Assembly: GCA_028706165.1 (NCBI GenBank)
Contig: JAQWBY010000003.1
Coordinates: forward strand, 1 to 42,107
Direction: 5' to 3'
Source: Lentisphaeria bacterium
Lineage (GTDB): Bacteria > Verrucomicrobiota > Lentisphaeria > Oligosphaerales > Oligosphaeraceae
DNA length: 42,107 bases
A program made the translations under genes and the position numbers. This document shows positions 18,225-28,305 of this stretch, piece after piece (position 1 is the stretch's first letter; each line of letters starts with the position of its first letter). The notes under the pieces are model-generated. The model searched no databases and was not told the origin of the DNA. It saw only the letters and a list, made by a program, of their open reading frames with translations.

Positions 18225-20087
18225 ATGAAGTTAACGGGAGTATTGAGCATGGCGGCGACGATGACCATGAGTGGGCTGGTGGCTTCGGCGGCCAGTTATT
18301 ATGTGGACAGCAGCGGCGGCAATGACGGCAATGACGGCTTGCAGCCGGAAAGCGCTTGGCAGTCGCTGGCGCGGGTCAATGGTGCGGTTCTGGCGCCTGG
18401 TGATGAAGTGCTGTTCAAGCGCGGGGGGCTTTGGCGCGGCGTGCTGGTGCCGCGTTCTGGGGAGCCGGGCAAGCCGGTTCGCTATGCGGAATACGGCGAC
18501 GGGCCGCTGCCAATCCTGCAGGGCTCTGTTGCTGCTGATAATGCGGCCGACTGGCAGGAAGTCAAGCCAGGGATATGGCGGACATTGCCGGCGCGCATGG
18601 CCGATTTTCAAGCCCTTGTCAGCGATGCGGCGACCAAGCCCTGGGCACGGCACCAGGAGGGCGGCGCCGCCGTGGCCATCAGCAACGCCACTAATGACCA
18701 GGGGCTGAATGTGGTGACTCTGCTGGTAGAAAAGAGTGGCGTGAGCAACAACCACGTGCAGCTGTGGGGGCCGGAAATGCCCGAATTTGCCGAATGCATG
18801 GTGCTGCACATGCGCGGGCGCAGCAGCAAGGCGACGCGGCTGGAGAACATCAACATTTGTCAGAATAGCCTGCCGTGGACCCGCTATGCTAATGGCCGCA
18901 CGGATGTGACCTTGGGTGAAGCTTGGCAGGATTTCCAGATTGTCTTTGAGCGGGTGATTGGCGCGGTTCCGACCGTGCGGATATTGCACATGTCGGTGGG
19001 CGGGGTGTTGCCGGCGGAAGCGACGATTGAACTGCAGATTGTGCGGGCGGAAAGCTGCCGGCGGGTGGGGGGCATGGCCTTACCCGTCGATGTGGGCAAT
19101 GTCATTTTTGATCACGGACGGGCCTGTGGTTGGAAGAAGTGGTCTGAGGACGACTTGGTCAATGTTGGCGATTACTACTATTCGCCGCACAGTCAGTGCG
19201 TGTATTTGCGTCATGACGGCAATCCGGCCGTGGCGAACAAGAGCATTGAGCTGGCGCTGCGCACGACCATCATCAGCCAGGGCAGGGCGCATGACGTGCT
19301 CTATGAAAACCTCGCTGTGCGCTACGGCGCGGCCCATGGTTTTGGCGGCGGCGACACCAAGCGCATCGTCATTCGCGGCTGCGATATCTACTACATCGGT
19401 GGCGGTCATCAGTACACCAAGAAGGGCCGGCCCGTGCGTTTTGGCAACGGCATTGAATTTTGGGGCAATGCCGACGAGCACTTGGTGGAAAATAACCGCC
19501 TGTGGGAAATCTATGATGCGGCGCTGACCAATCAGGGGCGCGGCGATGGTGACAAGATCCGCTCCTTCGAGACCAACATCACCTATCGCAACAACGTGAT
19601 CTGGAATGCGGAGTATTCATTCGAATACTGGAACAACGATATTACGGAGAACATCTTCTTTGTCAATAACACCTGTGTGGACGCGGGGACGGTGTGGTCG
19701 CATGCCCAGCGCCCCAATCCCAATGGTGCGCATCTGATGTTCTACAACAACTCGGCCAAGACCAAGAATTTCGTCATCCGCGACAACATCTTCGTGAACA
19801 GCACCGAAGTGTGCATGCGCATTTGGAATGACTGGCAGGAGCCGCCCCTGTTGGACTACAATCTCTGGCATGGCGGCGGGCAGCCGCTGGTGCGTTTTGA
19901 GAAAAAGGGCGTCTTCGGACCGGACACCTTCGCCGCCTACCAGCAGCAATTCGGCTTTGATCGCAACTCGGTGATTGCCGAGCCGGTCTTTGTGGACCCT
20001 GCCCGGCGTGATTATCGCCTGGCGCCAAATTCGCCGGGGCGGCGCGGCGCGTCGGACGGCGGGGCCTTTGGTGCGCGGCTGCCCTGA
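18225..20087 (+). CDS. Secreted right-handed parallel beta-helix protein
   Basis: Signal peptide from the ATG at 18225 (MKLTGVLSMAATMTMSGLVASAAS). YYVDSSGGNDGNDGLQPESAWQSLARVN, LFKRGGLWRG, repeated beta-helix-like ITYRNNVIWN/FFVNNTCVD/FVIRDNIFVN. Confidence 0.8.
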   Translation: MKLTGVLSMAATMTMSGLVASAASYYVDSSGGNDGNDGLQPESAWQSLARVNGAVLAPGDEVLFKRGGLWRGVLVPRSGEPGKPVRYAEYGDGPLPILQGSVAADNAADWQEVKPGIWRTLPARMADFQALVSDAATKPWARHQEGGAAVAISNATNDQGLNVVTLLVEKSGVSNNHVQLWGPEMPEFAECMVLHMRGRSSKATRLENINICQNSLPWTRYANGRTDVTLGEAWQDFQIVFERVIGAVPTVRILHMSVGGVLPAEATIELQIVRAESCRRVGGMALPVDVGNVIFDHGRACGWKKWSEDDLVNVGDYYYSPHSQCVYLRHDGNPAVANKSIELALRTTIISQGRAHDVLYENLAVRYGAAHGFGGGDTKRIVIRGCDIYYIGGGHQYTKKGRPVRFGNGIEFWGNADEHLVENNRLWEIYDAALTNQGRGDGDKIRSFETNITYRNNVIWNAEYSFEYWNNDITENIFFVNNTCVDAGTVWSHAQRPNPNGAHLMFYNNSAKTKNFVIRDNIFVNSTEVCMRIWNDWQEPPLLDYNLWHGGGQPLVRFEKKGVFGPDTFAAYQQQFGFDRNSVIAEPVFVDPARRDYRLAPNSPGRRGASDGGAFGARLP

Positions 20088-20155
20088 GAGGCCTTGCCTG
20101 GTCGCAAGCGATATTGTCGATACCATCATTGAGATGTATGCACGAGGCGGAGCAT

Positions 20156-22741
20156 ATGGCGAGCAACGCGGATTTGAGCATCATTCCTTTTTCGCATCTT
20201 GATCTCTTTTGGGCGGGCACGCGTGAGGAATGTCTGTCTCGCGGCAGCCACATCATACGCGAGGCGCTGGCGCTGCTGGACGCGCATGACGACTTTCGCT
20301 TCATGATTGAGACGACCAACTTTCTTGAACACCATCTGAGCTGTTTTCCCGAGGACTGCGAACGCCTGCGGCGCTATGCGCAGGCGGGTCGTCTGGAGTT
20401 GGTGCCCTTGCGGTCGATCATCTACTCCCATCTGCCCAGTGGCGAGACGACCGTCCGCAATGTGCTGTATGGCCTGGATGAATGCCAGCGACTGCTGGGG
20501 GTGAGTCCAGACATCCTGAGCATGTCGGACATTCCCGGCGCGACGCCGCAGCTACCGCAGCTGACGGCGCAGTTTGGCATGCGGGTGTTGGTGTTGTCTC
20601 GTGGCTGCCCCGTGCATACGGATTTTGCGCGCTGGCATGGTCTGGATGGCACGGTGGTGGACGCGTACTATCCACTGCATTACGGCAGTCTCGCCAACAT
20701 GCTCTCGCCCTTCCCGGATCCCGAGCGGCGCGAGGCCGGCCGCAAGCGTTTCGCGGACTACTGCGCGGCTGTCGACTATCCGCAGATCATGCATTGGGGC
20801 ATGGACCTCTATGCGCCGACCGAGGACATCTATCAGTTCATCAAAAGCTGGAACGCCGAAGGCGTGCGACCTCTGCATTACGCCACCTTCAAGGAGTTCT
20901 TCGCCAAAACGACGCCTTCGGCGGTGAAGGAGCTCTACGGCGAGATTCCCAGTGAATGGCCGAACATCGAAAGCAGCTGGCCGGACTTGTGGCCGCAGGA
21001 CATCGCGGCCGAGATGATGCTCCATGACGCCGAGTGGCTTGCCGCCGTCAATGTCCTCATGGGGCGCGACGATCAGCCTGGAGCGGGCCTGCGGCAGGCA
21101 TGGGACTGGCTGCTGGACGGCATGGACCACAACCAGAATGGCATCGGCGGCGAAGTGGCTGACGAAGACAAACTGCGCCTGAAGACCAGCGCGCGGGACG
21201 TCGCCCGGCAGTGCTTCGAGGCCCTTAGCCGGCGTTTCGCGGCGCGGACGACGGCGCCGCGGCCGCACTCTTTCCCGATCGTCATTTACAACTCATTGTC
21301 CTGGCGTCGCAGCGAGCTGGTGCGGGCGCGCACAGCCGTGTACGGCGATAGCTTCGCCGCCATCCGGACCACGAACGTGCCACATAACGCGGTCAGGCTG
21401 ATCGACGACGCGGGGCGGGAAGTGCCCTACCGGCTGGTGCGCCATCTCAATATGGTCGCCGATACCTTCGAAGTGGAATTTTTCGCGCGGGACATTCCGG
21501 CTTTCGGCGCTCGGGCGTACTACCTCGAAGCGGCGGAGCGTGCGGCTTTGCCGGCGCCGGCGGGCGATATTCATGACGACCGCGATCTTGATCGCCGCTA
21601 TGGCAACCGCCCGGTCGACCGCGACGAGTTCGAGAACGACTTCTTCAAGGTCACCGTTGACCGCATCACTGGCGGCGTATCGATATACGACAAAGTCCAC
21701 GGTCGGCCGCTGGTTACCAACGCGGCGATGGTGGGCGTGGAAGAGCGCCGTGGCAACTACATCAGCAGCATGCCGTTGTCGGGACGGGTGTTGCCGGCGA
21801 TTATTGACAGCGTGGAGTGGCCCGTGCATGACGCACTGAGCACCGTAGTGGAGATCACTGGGCGCATCTACAATCAGCGTTTTACGCAGCGCTTGACGTT
21901 CTGGGCTGACCGGCCCTTGATTGAGCTGGAGAATCGTCTTGAATGGCGCGAGCACCGCTATGTGCGCATTGAGCAGAGCTTTCCGCTGCAGAGCACGGAA
22001 GACGTGCAGTGGCGTTACGGCGTGCCATTTGGGCAAGTGCGCTATCCCGAGAGCATCTACTACCGGAGCAATCCGGCGGAAACGGCCGCGCCCAGTCCGA
22101 CGAGCCAGTTCAAGGCAATGGATGTGACTGACGTGAGTACGATCCGCCTGGCGCGGGAGTGGGTCGATGGCGGCGATTCCGTGAGTGGCGTGACCATCGG
22201 CGCCGACCATCGCATGTGGGTGTTCACGGGCAACACGGCGAACTGCTGCATGCTGCGGGGTATTGGCTGTACCTCTGGCGGCGTGCAGGTCAACGAAGAC
22301 GGCAGCAAGACAAGCGTGCAGCGGCCGCCCTTCGGCGATTACGTCTTTCGGTTCCGGCTGGCGCCCCGTGATGCTGGGGTGCCGGTGTCGGGCCGTTGTG
22401 GCCACGAATTGAATGCGTCGTTGCGCTGCGTTGGCGTGGGCATGTCCCAGCCGGCGGCAGCGGGCACAGCAGTGGGGCTGTCCCTGCCGGGGTTGCCCGA
22501 TTGTAGTGACACGACCGTGGCCGTGTCGTGGGTGAAGACCGCCGAGGGGAAGCCCGGCGCGATCGTGCTGCGTTGCTATGAAAGCGCGGGCGCAGCGGCG
22601 TCCTTGCGCCTGCCGGCGCAAGCGGGCTACGCCTGGCGCTTGGCGGATTTACGGGAACGGCCTTTAGCGGACGAGCCGGGGGCGGCGTTGGCATTCAGGC
22701 CCTATGAGATCAAGACGCTGCTGCTCGTGCCGCAGGCATGA
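20156..22741 (+). CDS. GH38-like alpha-mannosidase family protein
   Basis: N-terminal FSHLDLFWAGTREECLSRG (HxD zinc-site-like), FMIETTNFLEHHL, central YNSLSWRRSELVRA and FENDFFKVTVDRITGGVSIYDKVHGRPLV typical of GH38 C-terminal beta domains. Confidence 0.7.
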   Translation: MASNADLSIIPFSHLDLFWAGTREECLSRGSHIIREALALLDAHDDFRFMIETTNFLEHHLSCFPEDCERLRRYAQAGRLELVPLRSIIYSHLPSGETTVRNVLYGLDECQRLLGVSPDILSMSDIPGATPQLPQLTAQFGMRVLVLSRGCPVHTDFARWHGLDGTVVDAYYPLHYGSLANMLSPFPDPERREAGRKRFADYCAAVDYPQIMHWGMDLYAPTEDIYQFIKSWNAEGVRPLHYATFKEFFAKTTPSAVKELYGEIPSEWPNIESSWPDLWPQDIAAEMMLHDAEWLAAVNVLMGRDDQPGAGLRQAWDWLLDGMDHNQNGIGGEVADEDKLRLKTSARDVARQCFEALSRRFAARTTAPRPHSFPIVIYNSLSWRRSELVRARTAVYGDSFAAIRTTNVPHNAVRLIDDAGREVPYRLVRHLNMVADTFEVEFFARDIPAFGARAYYLEAAERAALPAPAGDIHDDRDLDRRYGNRPVDRDEFENDFFKVTVDRITGGVSIYDKVHGRPLVTNAAMVGVEERRGNYISSMPLSGRVLPAIIDSVEWPVHDALSTVVEITGRIYNQRFTQRLTFWADRPLIELENRLEWREHRYVRIEQSFPLQSTEDVQWRYGVPFGQVRYPESIYYRSNPAETAAPSPTSQFKAMDVTDVSTIRLAREWVDGGDSVSGVTIGADHRMWVFTGNTANCCMLRGIGCTSGGVQVNEDGSKTSVQRPPFGDYVFRFRLAPRDAGVPVSGRCGHELNASLRCVGVGMSQPAAAGTAVGLSLPGLPDCSDTTVAVSWVKTAEGKPGAIVLRCYESAGAAASLRLPAQAGYAWRLADLRERPLADEPGAALAFRPYEIKTLLLVPQA

Positions 22742-22801
22742 CTACTGCCCAGCGACCGATGTGAATCTTTGCCCGCCAAGCGGGCGACGGAAGGAGCTGT
22801 C

Positions 22802-24952
22802 ATGAGAGACGCTGACGTACGTGACTGCAATGGTTGTCCGACCCTCCACATTGATGGTCAGCCGGTGACCGGGTTGATGCACTGGAAATGGAACGTCGAG
22901 GAAGTCGATGCGGCCAATTTTGGCCGCTGCGGTGTGCAGTTGTTTTCGTTCATTGGCCAGTTGTGGTTGGGCGCGGGGCCGGACCCGTCTCAGCCGGTGG
23001 TCTACGGTGATGTGCAGACGCCGTTTCCGGCGATGACGCCCGAGGTGATTGACCGGACGATGCGGACTCTGCTGGCTGGCAATCCCGACGTGTTGGTGCT
23101 GCCGCGCATCCGCATGGTGCCGCCGGAGTGGTGGAAGCAGGCGCACCCCGGCGAACTGATGGTGCATTATTCGGTGGACAAACGCGAGTTTGTGCGTGGG
23201 CCGCTGGCGGCGGTGACGTCGTCGCGCTGGCTGGCCGACGCGACCCGGGCGTTGGTGGCGGCCGTGGAGTACTTCGAGGCGCATTGGGGCGAGCGGGTGA
23301 TCGGCTACCACACGGGGTTTGGGTGCTGCGCAGAACACGCCTATCTCTGGGGCAATGTCGTCAGTGATTACAGCACGCCGCAGCTCAGGGCCTTCCGTGA
23401 GTGGCTGCGTGGCAAGTACGGCAGCGTCGATGCGTTACGTACGGCCTGGGGGCAGCCCACGCTGGATTTCGCCACGGTGGAATTTCCGCCGCCGGCGAGC
23501 GTTTTGGGCGCCGCCACGTCGCAGTCGCCGCTGATGCTCGGTGCGAGCAGTCGCTGGCGGGTGGATTTCCAGCAGTTCACGGCTGAAGCCATGGCCGACT
23601 CGGTGATTCTGCAGGCCAAGACGGTCAAGCGGACGCTGGCCAAGCTGGGACGGCGGAAAGTCTACAGCACCTTCTATGGCTACATGAATCTGGAGGCCAA
23701 TAGTGGGGGGCATTTTGGCGTTGGTCACAACGCCCAGCAGCGGGTACTGAACTCACCGGACGTTGATTTGATCTGCGCGCCCATCAGCTACGCGGCGCGG
23801 CAGCCCGGCGGTTTCAGCACTGCGCAGGTGCTGCCCGGCAGTATTGGCCTGCATGGCAAACTCTACTACGGCGAGGACGACACCGGTACGCACCGGGCCA
23901 GCGCCCACCACGGCTTCGTCGCCAGCGATGCGGACAGTGCGGTCAATAATCTCCGACGCAATTTTCTCGACATCTGGCGTTCGGGTGGGTCGCTGTGGTG
24001 GATGGACCTGCGCGGGCAGGGCTGGTTCTACGACGATGCCTTGCTAGCTGAAATCACGCGTCTGCGGCAATTCGCCGACGAGACGCTGGTGCGGCGGCAA
24101 AGCACGGCCGAGATCGCGGTTTTTGCCAGTGACCGTAGCGAGCACGCCATGCGCGGCTTTCCCCTGCGTTTTGCGGGGCTGTTCATTGAACAGCAGCTGC
24201 ACGAGATTGCGGCGATCGGCGCACCGTACGACATCTTCCGCATTGAGGACCTGCCCGAGCTGGTTAAGCAGGGCCGTCTGCAGCAATACCGCTTCTGCGT
24301 GGTACTCAACGCGTTCATGGTCGACGACGCGTTGTTGCGGCTAATGCGCCAGCGTCTTTGTGCTGAAGGGCGGACCGTGCTGTGGTTTTATGCGCCGGCT
24401 TTGGTCCACGACGGCAACTGCGATGTGGAGCGGGCGAAGGCCCTGACCGGTATGGACTTCGCGCTCATCAACCAGGGCCGTGCGTCCATGCTGACGGAGA
24501 CCTGGCTGGCTGGCCAGCGCGTCGTCTATGGCTACAGCGGCAATCTCTTCCCACGCCTGAGCGGCAAAGACCCTGCGGCCGATAGTCTGGGCTATTATGT
24601 CGAGGGCACGAGCATTGTTGCCCCTGGCACGGGCGATGGCGCCGCGCTGATGGCGAAACGCCTGCCCGATTGGCGGTCCATCTGGAGCAGCTCGCCGGGC
24701 ATGCCGTCGCCTCTGCTGGCGCATTTTGCCGCCGAGGCCGGCGTGCATCTCTATGGTCGCCGCGGCGACCAGATACTCACCGGGCCGGGCTGGCTGGGCG
24801 TGCACGCGAAATGCACCGGGGAACTGACGCTCAGCCTCCCCGTGCCGGCGACGGTGCGCGACGCCTTCAGCGGTGAGGAACTCGGGCAAAACACCCGCTC
24901 CTTCACGGTGACCACGACCCGCGGTGAAACCAGGTTATTTAAGATTGGCTAG
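22802..24952 (+). CDS. GH42-like / beta-galactosidase-type hydrolase
   Basis: GYHTGFGCCAEHAYLWGNVVSDYSTPQLRAFREWLRGKYGSVDALRTAWG, GKLYYGEDDTGTHRAS, C-terminal class-I-GAT-like domain (LVKQGRLQQYRFCVVLNAFMVDDALLRLMRQRLCAEGRTVLWFYAP). Confidence 0.65.
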   Translation: MRDADVRDCNGCPTLHIDGQPVTGLMHWKWNVEEVDAANFGRCGVQLFSFIGQLWLGAGPDPSQPVVYGDVQTPFPAMTPEVIDRTMRTLLAGNPDVLVLPRIRMVPPEWWKQAHPGELMVHYSVDKREFVRGPLAAVTSSRWLADATRALVAAVEYFEAHWGERVIGYHTGFGCCAEHAYLWGNVVSDYSTPQLRAFREWLRGKYGSVDALRTAWGQPTLDFATVEFPPPASVLGAATSQSPLMLGASSRWRVDFQQFTAEAMADSVILQAKTVKRTLAKLGRRKVYSTFYGYMNLEANSGGHFGVGHNAQQRVLNSPDVDLICAPISYAARQPGGFSTAQVLPGSIGLHGKLYYGEDDTGTHRASAHHGFVASDADSAVNNLRRNFLDIWRSGGSLWWMDLRGQGWFYDDALLAEITRLRQFADETLVRRQSTAEIAVFASDRSEHAMRGFPLRFAGLFIEQQLHEIAAIGAPYDIFRIEDLPELVKQGRLQQYRFCVVLNAFMVDDALLRLMRQRLCAEGRTVLWFYAPALVHDGNCDVERAKALTGMDFALINQGRASMLTETWLAGQRVVYGYSGNLFPRLSGKDPAADSLGYYVEGTSIVAPGTGDGAALMAKRLPDWRSIWSSSPGMPSPLLAHFAAEAGVHLYGRRGDQILTGPGWLGVHAKCTGELTLSLPVPATVRDAFSGEELGQNTRSFTVTTTRGETRLFKIG

Positions 24953-24994
24953 AACGGGGCCGCGTAAGGCCGTGATGTCGTATAAGGAACACCG

Positions 24995-26182
24995 ATGTTA
25001 TTGAGTTTGGCCCTGGTGCTGATATTGGGAATTGCCGCGGCGCAGTTGTGTGAGCGGCTGCGCTTACCGGGGTTGCTGGGCATGTTGCTGGTTGGTCTGG
25101 CGCTTGGGCCGCATGCGCTGGGGCTGCTTGACGAGCAGCTCATGGCCATAGCGCCGGATTTGCGGCAGCTGGCACTGGTGGTGATCTTGGCGCGGGTGGG
25201 GCTGTCGCTGCAACTGACTGAACTGCGGCGGGTCGGTCGCCCGGCCTTTCTGATGTGTTGGCTGCCGGCGCTGTTTGAGATCGCCGGCATTATCTGGTTG
25301 GCGCCATGGCTTTTGGGCGTGAGTATTCTTGAGGGGGCGATACTCGGCGCGGTGGTTGCGGCGGTGTCGCCGGCGGTCATTGTCCCGCGCATGTTGTCGC
25401 TGATGGACCGTGGTTATGGCGGTCGTAAAAGCATCCCGCAGCTGTTGGTTGCGGGCGCATCGGTGGACGACATTTTTGTGATCGTGCTGTTTACGTCTTT
25501 TGTGGCGATGGCTGCCGGTACGGGCGTGACGCTGGGTAGCGTCGTTCGCATACCGCTGGCGGTGGCATCGGGCGTGGCGGGTGGGATTGCGTTGGGATTG
25601 GCGTTAGCGGCGTTGTTTCGGCGTTTGGAGCTGCGGGATTCGCTCAAAGTGCTCATTTTTTTGAGTGTTGCCTTTTTCTGCATGGCCTTCGAGCAGCGTG
25701 TAGTCGCGCCTTTTTCGGCATTACTGGCGATTATCTGCATGGGCCTGACGCTGTTGCGGCGCGAGGCGGAGGTGGCGCGGCGTCTGGCGGTGAAATTCAG
25801 CAAAGTGTGGGTGGCTGCTGAGATACTGTTATTTGTGCTGGTTGGCGCGGCGGTTGACCTGCGTTATGCGTTGGCTGCCGGGGTACTGATTGTGCTGCTG
25901 GTGGTGTTGGCGTTGGTGTTCCGCATGGCTGGGGTGTGGTGCAGTCTGTTGGGAACGCCGTTGGCGGCGCCGGAGCGTTTTTTCTGCATGGTGTCGTACA
26001 TTCCCAAGGCGACGGTGCAGGCGGCCATTGGTGCGGTGCCCTTGGGCATGGGCCTGTCCTGTGGGCCGCTGGTGTTGGCGGTAGCCGTGGTGGCCATCTT
26101 GTTGACGGCGCCTTTGGGCGCCCTGGCGGTCGATCTGAGCTACCGGTTCTGCCTGGCGCAGGATCACGTGCCGAAGGGATGA
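24995..26182 (+). CDS. Cation:proton antiporter (CPA-type membrane protein)
   Basis: About 12 hydrophobic segments. GLLGMLLVGLALGPHALGLLDE, VVAAVSPAVIVPRMLSLMDRG, LVAGASVDDIFVIVLFTSF, MVSYIPKATVQAAIGAVPL. Confidence 0.8.
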   Translation: MLLSLALVLILGIAAAQLCERLRLPGLLGMLLVGLALGPHALGLLDEQLMAIAPDLRQLALVVILARVGLSLQLTELRRVGRPAFLMCWLPALFEIAGIIWLAPWLLGVSILEGAILGAVVAAVSPAVIVPRMLSLMDRGYGGRKSIPQLLVAGASVDDIFVIVLFTSFVAMAAGTGVTLGSVVRIPLAVASGVAGGIALGLALAALFRRLELRDSLKVLIFLSVAFFCMAFEQRVVAPFSALLAIICMGLTLLRREAEVARRLAVKFSKVWVAAEILLFVLVGAAVDLRYALAAGVLIVLLVVLALVFRMAGVWCSLLGTPLAAPERFFCMVSYIPKATVQAAIGAVPLGMGLSCGPLVLAVAVVAILLTAPLGALAVDLSYRFCLAQDHVPKG

Positions 26183-26211
26183 GCGCCTAGAAGGGGCGTT
26201 ACACCAGCCAT

Positions 26212-26703
26212 TCAGGCGTCGCTGGCGCTGGCCGCCTCCAGTTCGAGAAGCTGCCGTTTGATGGCCAGACCGGCCCGGAAGCCACCGGGGGCGCCATGGG
26301 CGGCAAGGACGCGATGGCAGGGGATGATGATGGCGATGGGGTTGCGATTGCATGCCTGGCCGACGGCGCGTGCCGCGCCGGGCTTGCCGATGGCTGCGGC
26401 CAGCTCGCCGTAGCTGCGGGTGTCGCCGTAGGGGATTGCACGCATGGCTATCCACACGCTCTGCTGGAAGGGCGTGCCAGCGGGCTGGATGGGCAGGGTG
26501 AAGACGCGGCGGTCGCCGGCGAAGTACTCGTGGAGCTCCGCACACGCCTGGCGCAGCAGGGGGTGGTGGTCGTTACGAACGCCACAGGCGTCGGGGGCGA
26601 CGTCATCGCCGGGCAGGCCGAGTTCGCAGATGGCATTGTTGCTGGCCACAATGCGTAGGGTGCCGATGGTTGATGCAAGGGTAGTGAAGACCTTGTCGCT
26701 CAT
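26212..26703 (-). CDS. ogt: Methylated-DNA--[protein]-cysteine S-methyltransferase
   Basis: Active site IIIPCHRVLAAHGAPGGFRAGLAIKRQLLELE, preceded by IPYGDTRSYGELAAAIGKPGAARAVGQACNRNP. Confidence 0.9.
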   Translation of the reverse strand: MSDKVFTTLASTIGTLRIVASNNAICELGLPGDDVAPDACGVRNDHHPLLRQACAELHEYFAGDRRVFTLPIQPAGTPFQQSVWIAMRAIPYGDTRSYGELAAAIGKPGAARAVGQACNRNPIAIIIPCHRVLAAHGAPGGFRAGLAIKRQLLELEAASASDA

Positions 26704-26718
26704 GCCTGGTGCTCCTGA

Positions 26719-28086
26719 TTATGCGGGACTGATGTCCTGGCCGTCAGCTGGCAGGCGATGGACGAAGCGCCAGGCGACGACCACCGCGATGACGCCGGAG
26801 AGGACGTCGCTGGCCAGCCGCGCCAAGAAGAGCCCGGGGAGACTGCCGAGGACCATGGCCAGCAGCGACAGCGGGATGTGCAGGCCGACAATGCGCATGG
26901 CTTTGAGCCAGGCGTCGGTGTTGGGGCGACCACAGCCCGTGAAGGCGAAGCCCGCGAAGCGGAATATCTCGACCATGAACAGGCCGTAGGGGATAATGCG
27001 CAGGTACGTGATCATGATTTCCTGCACGGACTGTTCGGGCGTGAAGAAGACGACGATCTTCGGAGCGAAGATGATGAAGACGGCGCCCATGGCGATGAGG
27101 AAGAACGCAGCGGCGCCAATGGCGAAGCGGAGGCACTGGCGCACACGGCTGTAGAGTTTGGCACCGTAGTTCTGGGCGATCATGGGCATGAGGGTGATGC
27201 CGACGGCCATGGGGAAGACGAAGGCGACCATCTCCAGACGACTGGCGGCTGAAACGGCGGCGACGGCGGTATCGCCAAAGGACGCGGTGATGCGGGTGGT
27301 GACGGCGTTGCCGATGGGAAAGAGCAACATGCCGAGAATACCCGGGATGGCATAGCGGATGATGGTCCGCCATGCCTCGAACAGCCGGGGCAGGGCGATG
27401 CGGCGGAAATGCAGCAGCTCGGCTTGGCGGAGGATAACGATGATGACCATGGCAGAGACCATCTGTGACAGCACGGTGGCGATGGCGGCGCCGCGGATGC
27501 CCATGCCGGGAACGGGCCCGAAGCCGAAGATGAAGAGGGGGTCGAGGACAATGTTGACGAGCATGCCCAGGATGGTCATACTGCTGGCGCTTTTGGGCTT
27601 GCCGGCGGCAATGAGCGCTTTGTTGCCTTCCATGCTCAGGCCGGCAGTGAAGCAGCCGAAATACCACACGTCCATGTAACGGCGGACTTGTACGAGTGTC
27701 TCGCCTTCGGCCCCGAAGGCCGCAAAAAGCCAGTTGGCGCTGGCGATGCCGATGGCCGCCAGCAGGACGGCGATGATGCTGACTAGGAGCATGCCGGAAC
27801 TCACCAGCAGCGCGGCTTGTTTGCTGTCGTTGCGGCCAAGCGCGTGGGCCATGGTCGCCATGATGCCGCCGCCAGTGCCGTGGAAAATACAGCCAACCAA
27901 CATAACGACGGGAAAGGTGAAGCCCATCGCGGCCAGTGGCGCTTCGCCACCGAGCTGGCCCACAAAAAAGGTGTCGGCAATGTTGTAGCCGGACATGGCC
28001 AACGTGCCGGCCAGCATGGCACAGGCCGTCTTCAGCATGGTCGTGCCAACTGGCCCGTGGGTGTACTCTGCTTTGATGGAACTCAT
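26719..28086 (-). CDS. MATE family efflux transporter
   Basis: 455 aa, 12-TM pattern. MSGYNIADTFFVGQLGGEAPLAAMGFTFPVVML, second-half SFGDTAVAAVSAASRLEMVAF, AGFAFTGCGRPNTD. Confidence 0.88.
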   Translation of the reverse strand: MSSIKAEYTHGPVGTTMLKTACAMLAGTLAMSGYNIADTFFVGQLGGEAPLAAMGFTFPVVMLVGCIFHGTGGGIMATMAHALGRNDSKQAALLVSSGMLLVSIIAVLLAAIGIASANWLFAAFGAEGETLVQVRRYMDVWYFGCFTAGLSMEGNKALIAAGKPKSASSMTILGMLVNIVLDPLFIFGFGPVPGMGIRGAAIATVLSQMVSAMVIIVILRQAELLHFRRIALPRLFEAWRTIIRYAIPGILGMLLFPIGNAVTTRITASFGDTAVAAVSAASRLEMVAFVFPMAVGITLMPMIAQNYGAKLYSRVRQCLRFAIGAAAFFLIAMGAVFIIFAPKIVVFFTPEQSVQEIMITYLRIIPYGLFMVEIFRFAGFAFTGCGRPNTDAWLKAMRIVGLHIPLSLLAMVLGSLPGLFLARLASDVLSGVIAVVVAWRFVHRLPADGQDISPA

Positions 28087-28136
28087 AAAGATTTTGTTCT
28101 TGGACAGGGGGGAAGGGGAACAGGGGGAAAATCGTT

Positions 28137-28253
28137 GATCGGACTGATCAGACCGATGGGACGTACGGGACGTATGGGACGTATAGGTCTCATGCGTCTT
28201 ATACGTCCTATACGTCCTATACGTCCTATACGTCCTATACGTCCTATAGGTCC
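28137..28253. repeat. 9-bp tandem array A, 13 units
   Basis: (gatcggact)(gatcagacc)(gatgggacg)(tacgggacg)(tatgggacg)(tataggtct)(catgcgtct)(tatacgtcc)x5(tataggtcc). Confidence 0.95.
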
Positions 28254-28305
28254 ACCAACAAGCCCGCTGGACAAACCGTCGCTTTGGCGGCGCTGAGAGA
28301 AGACC

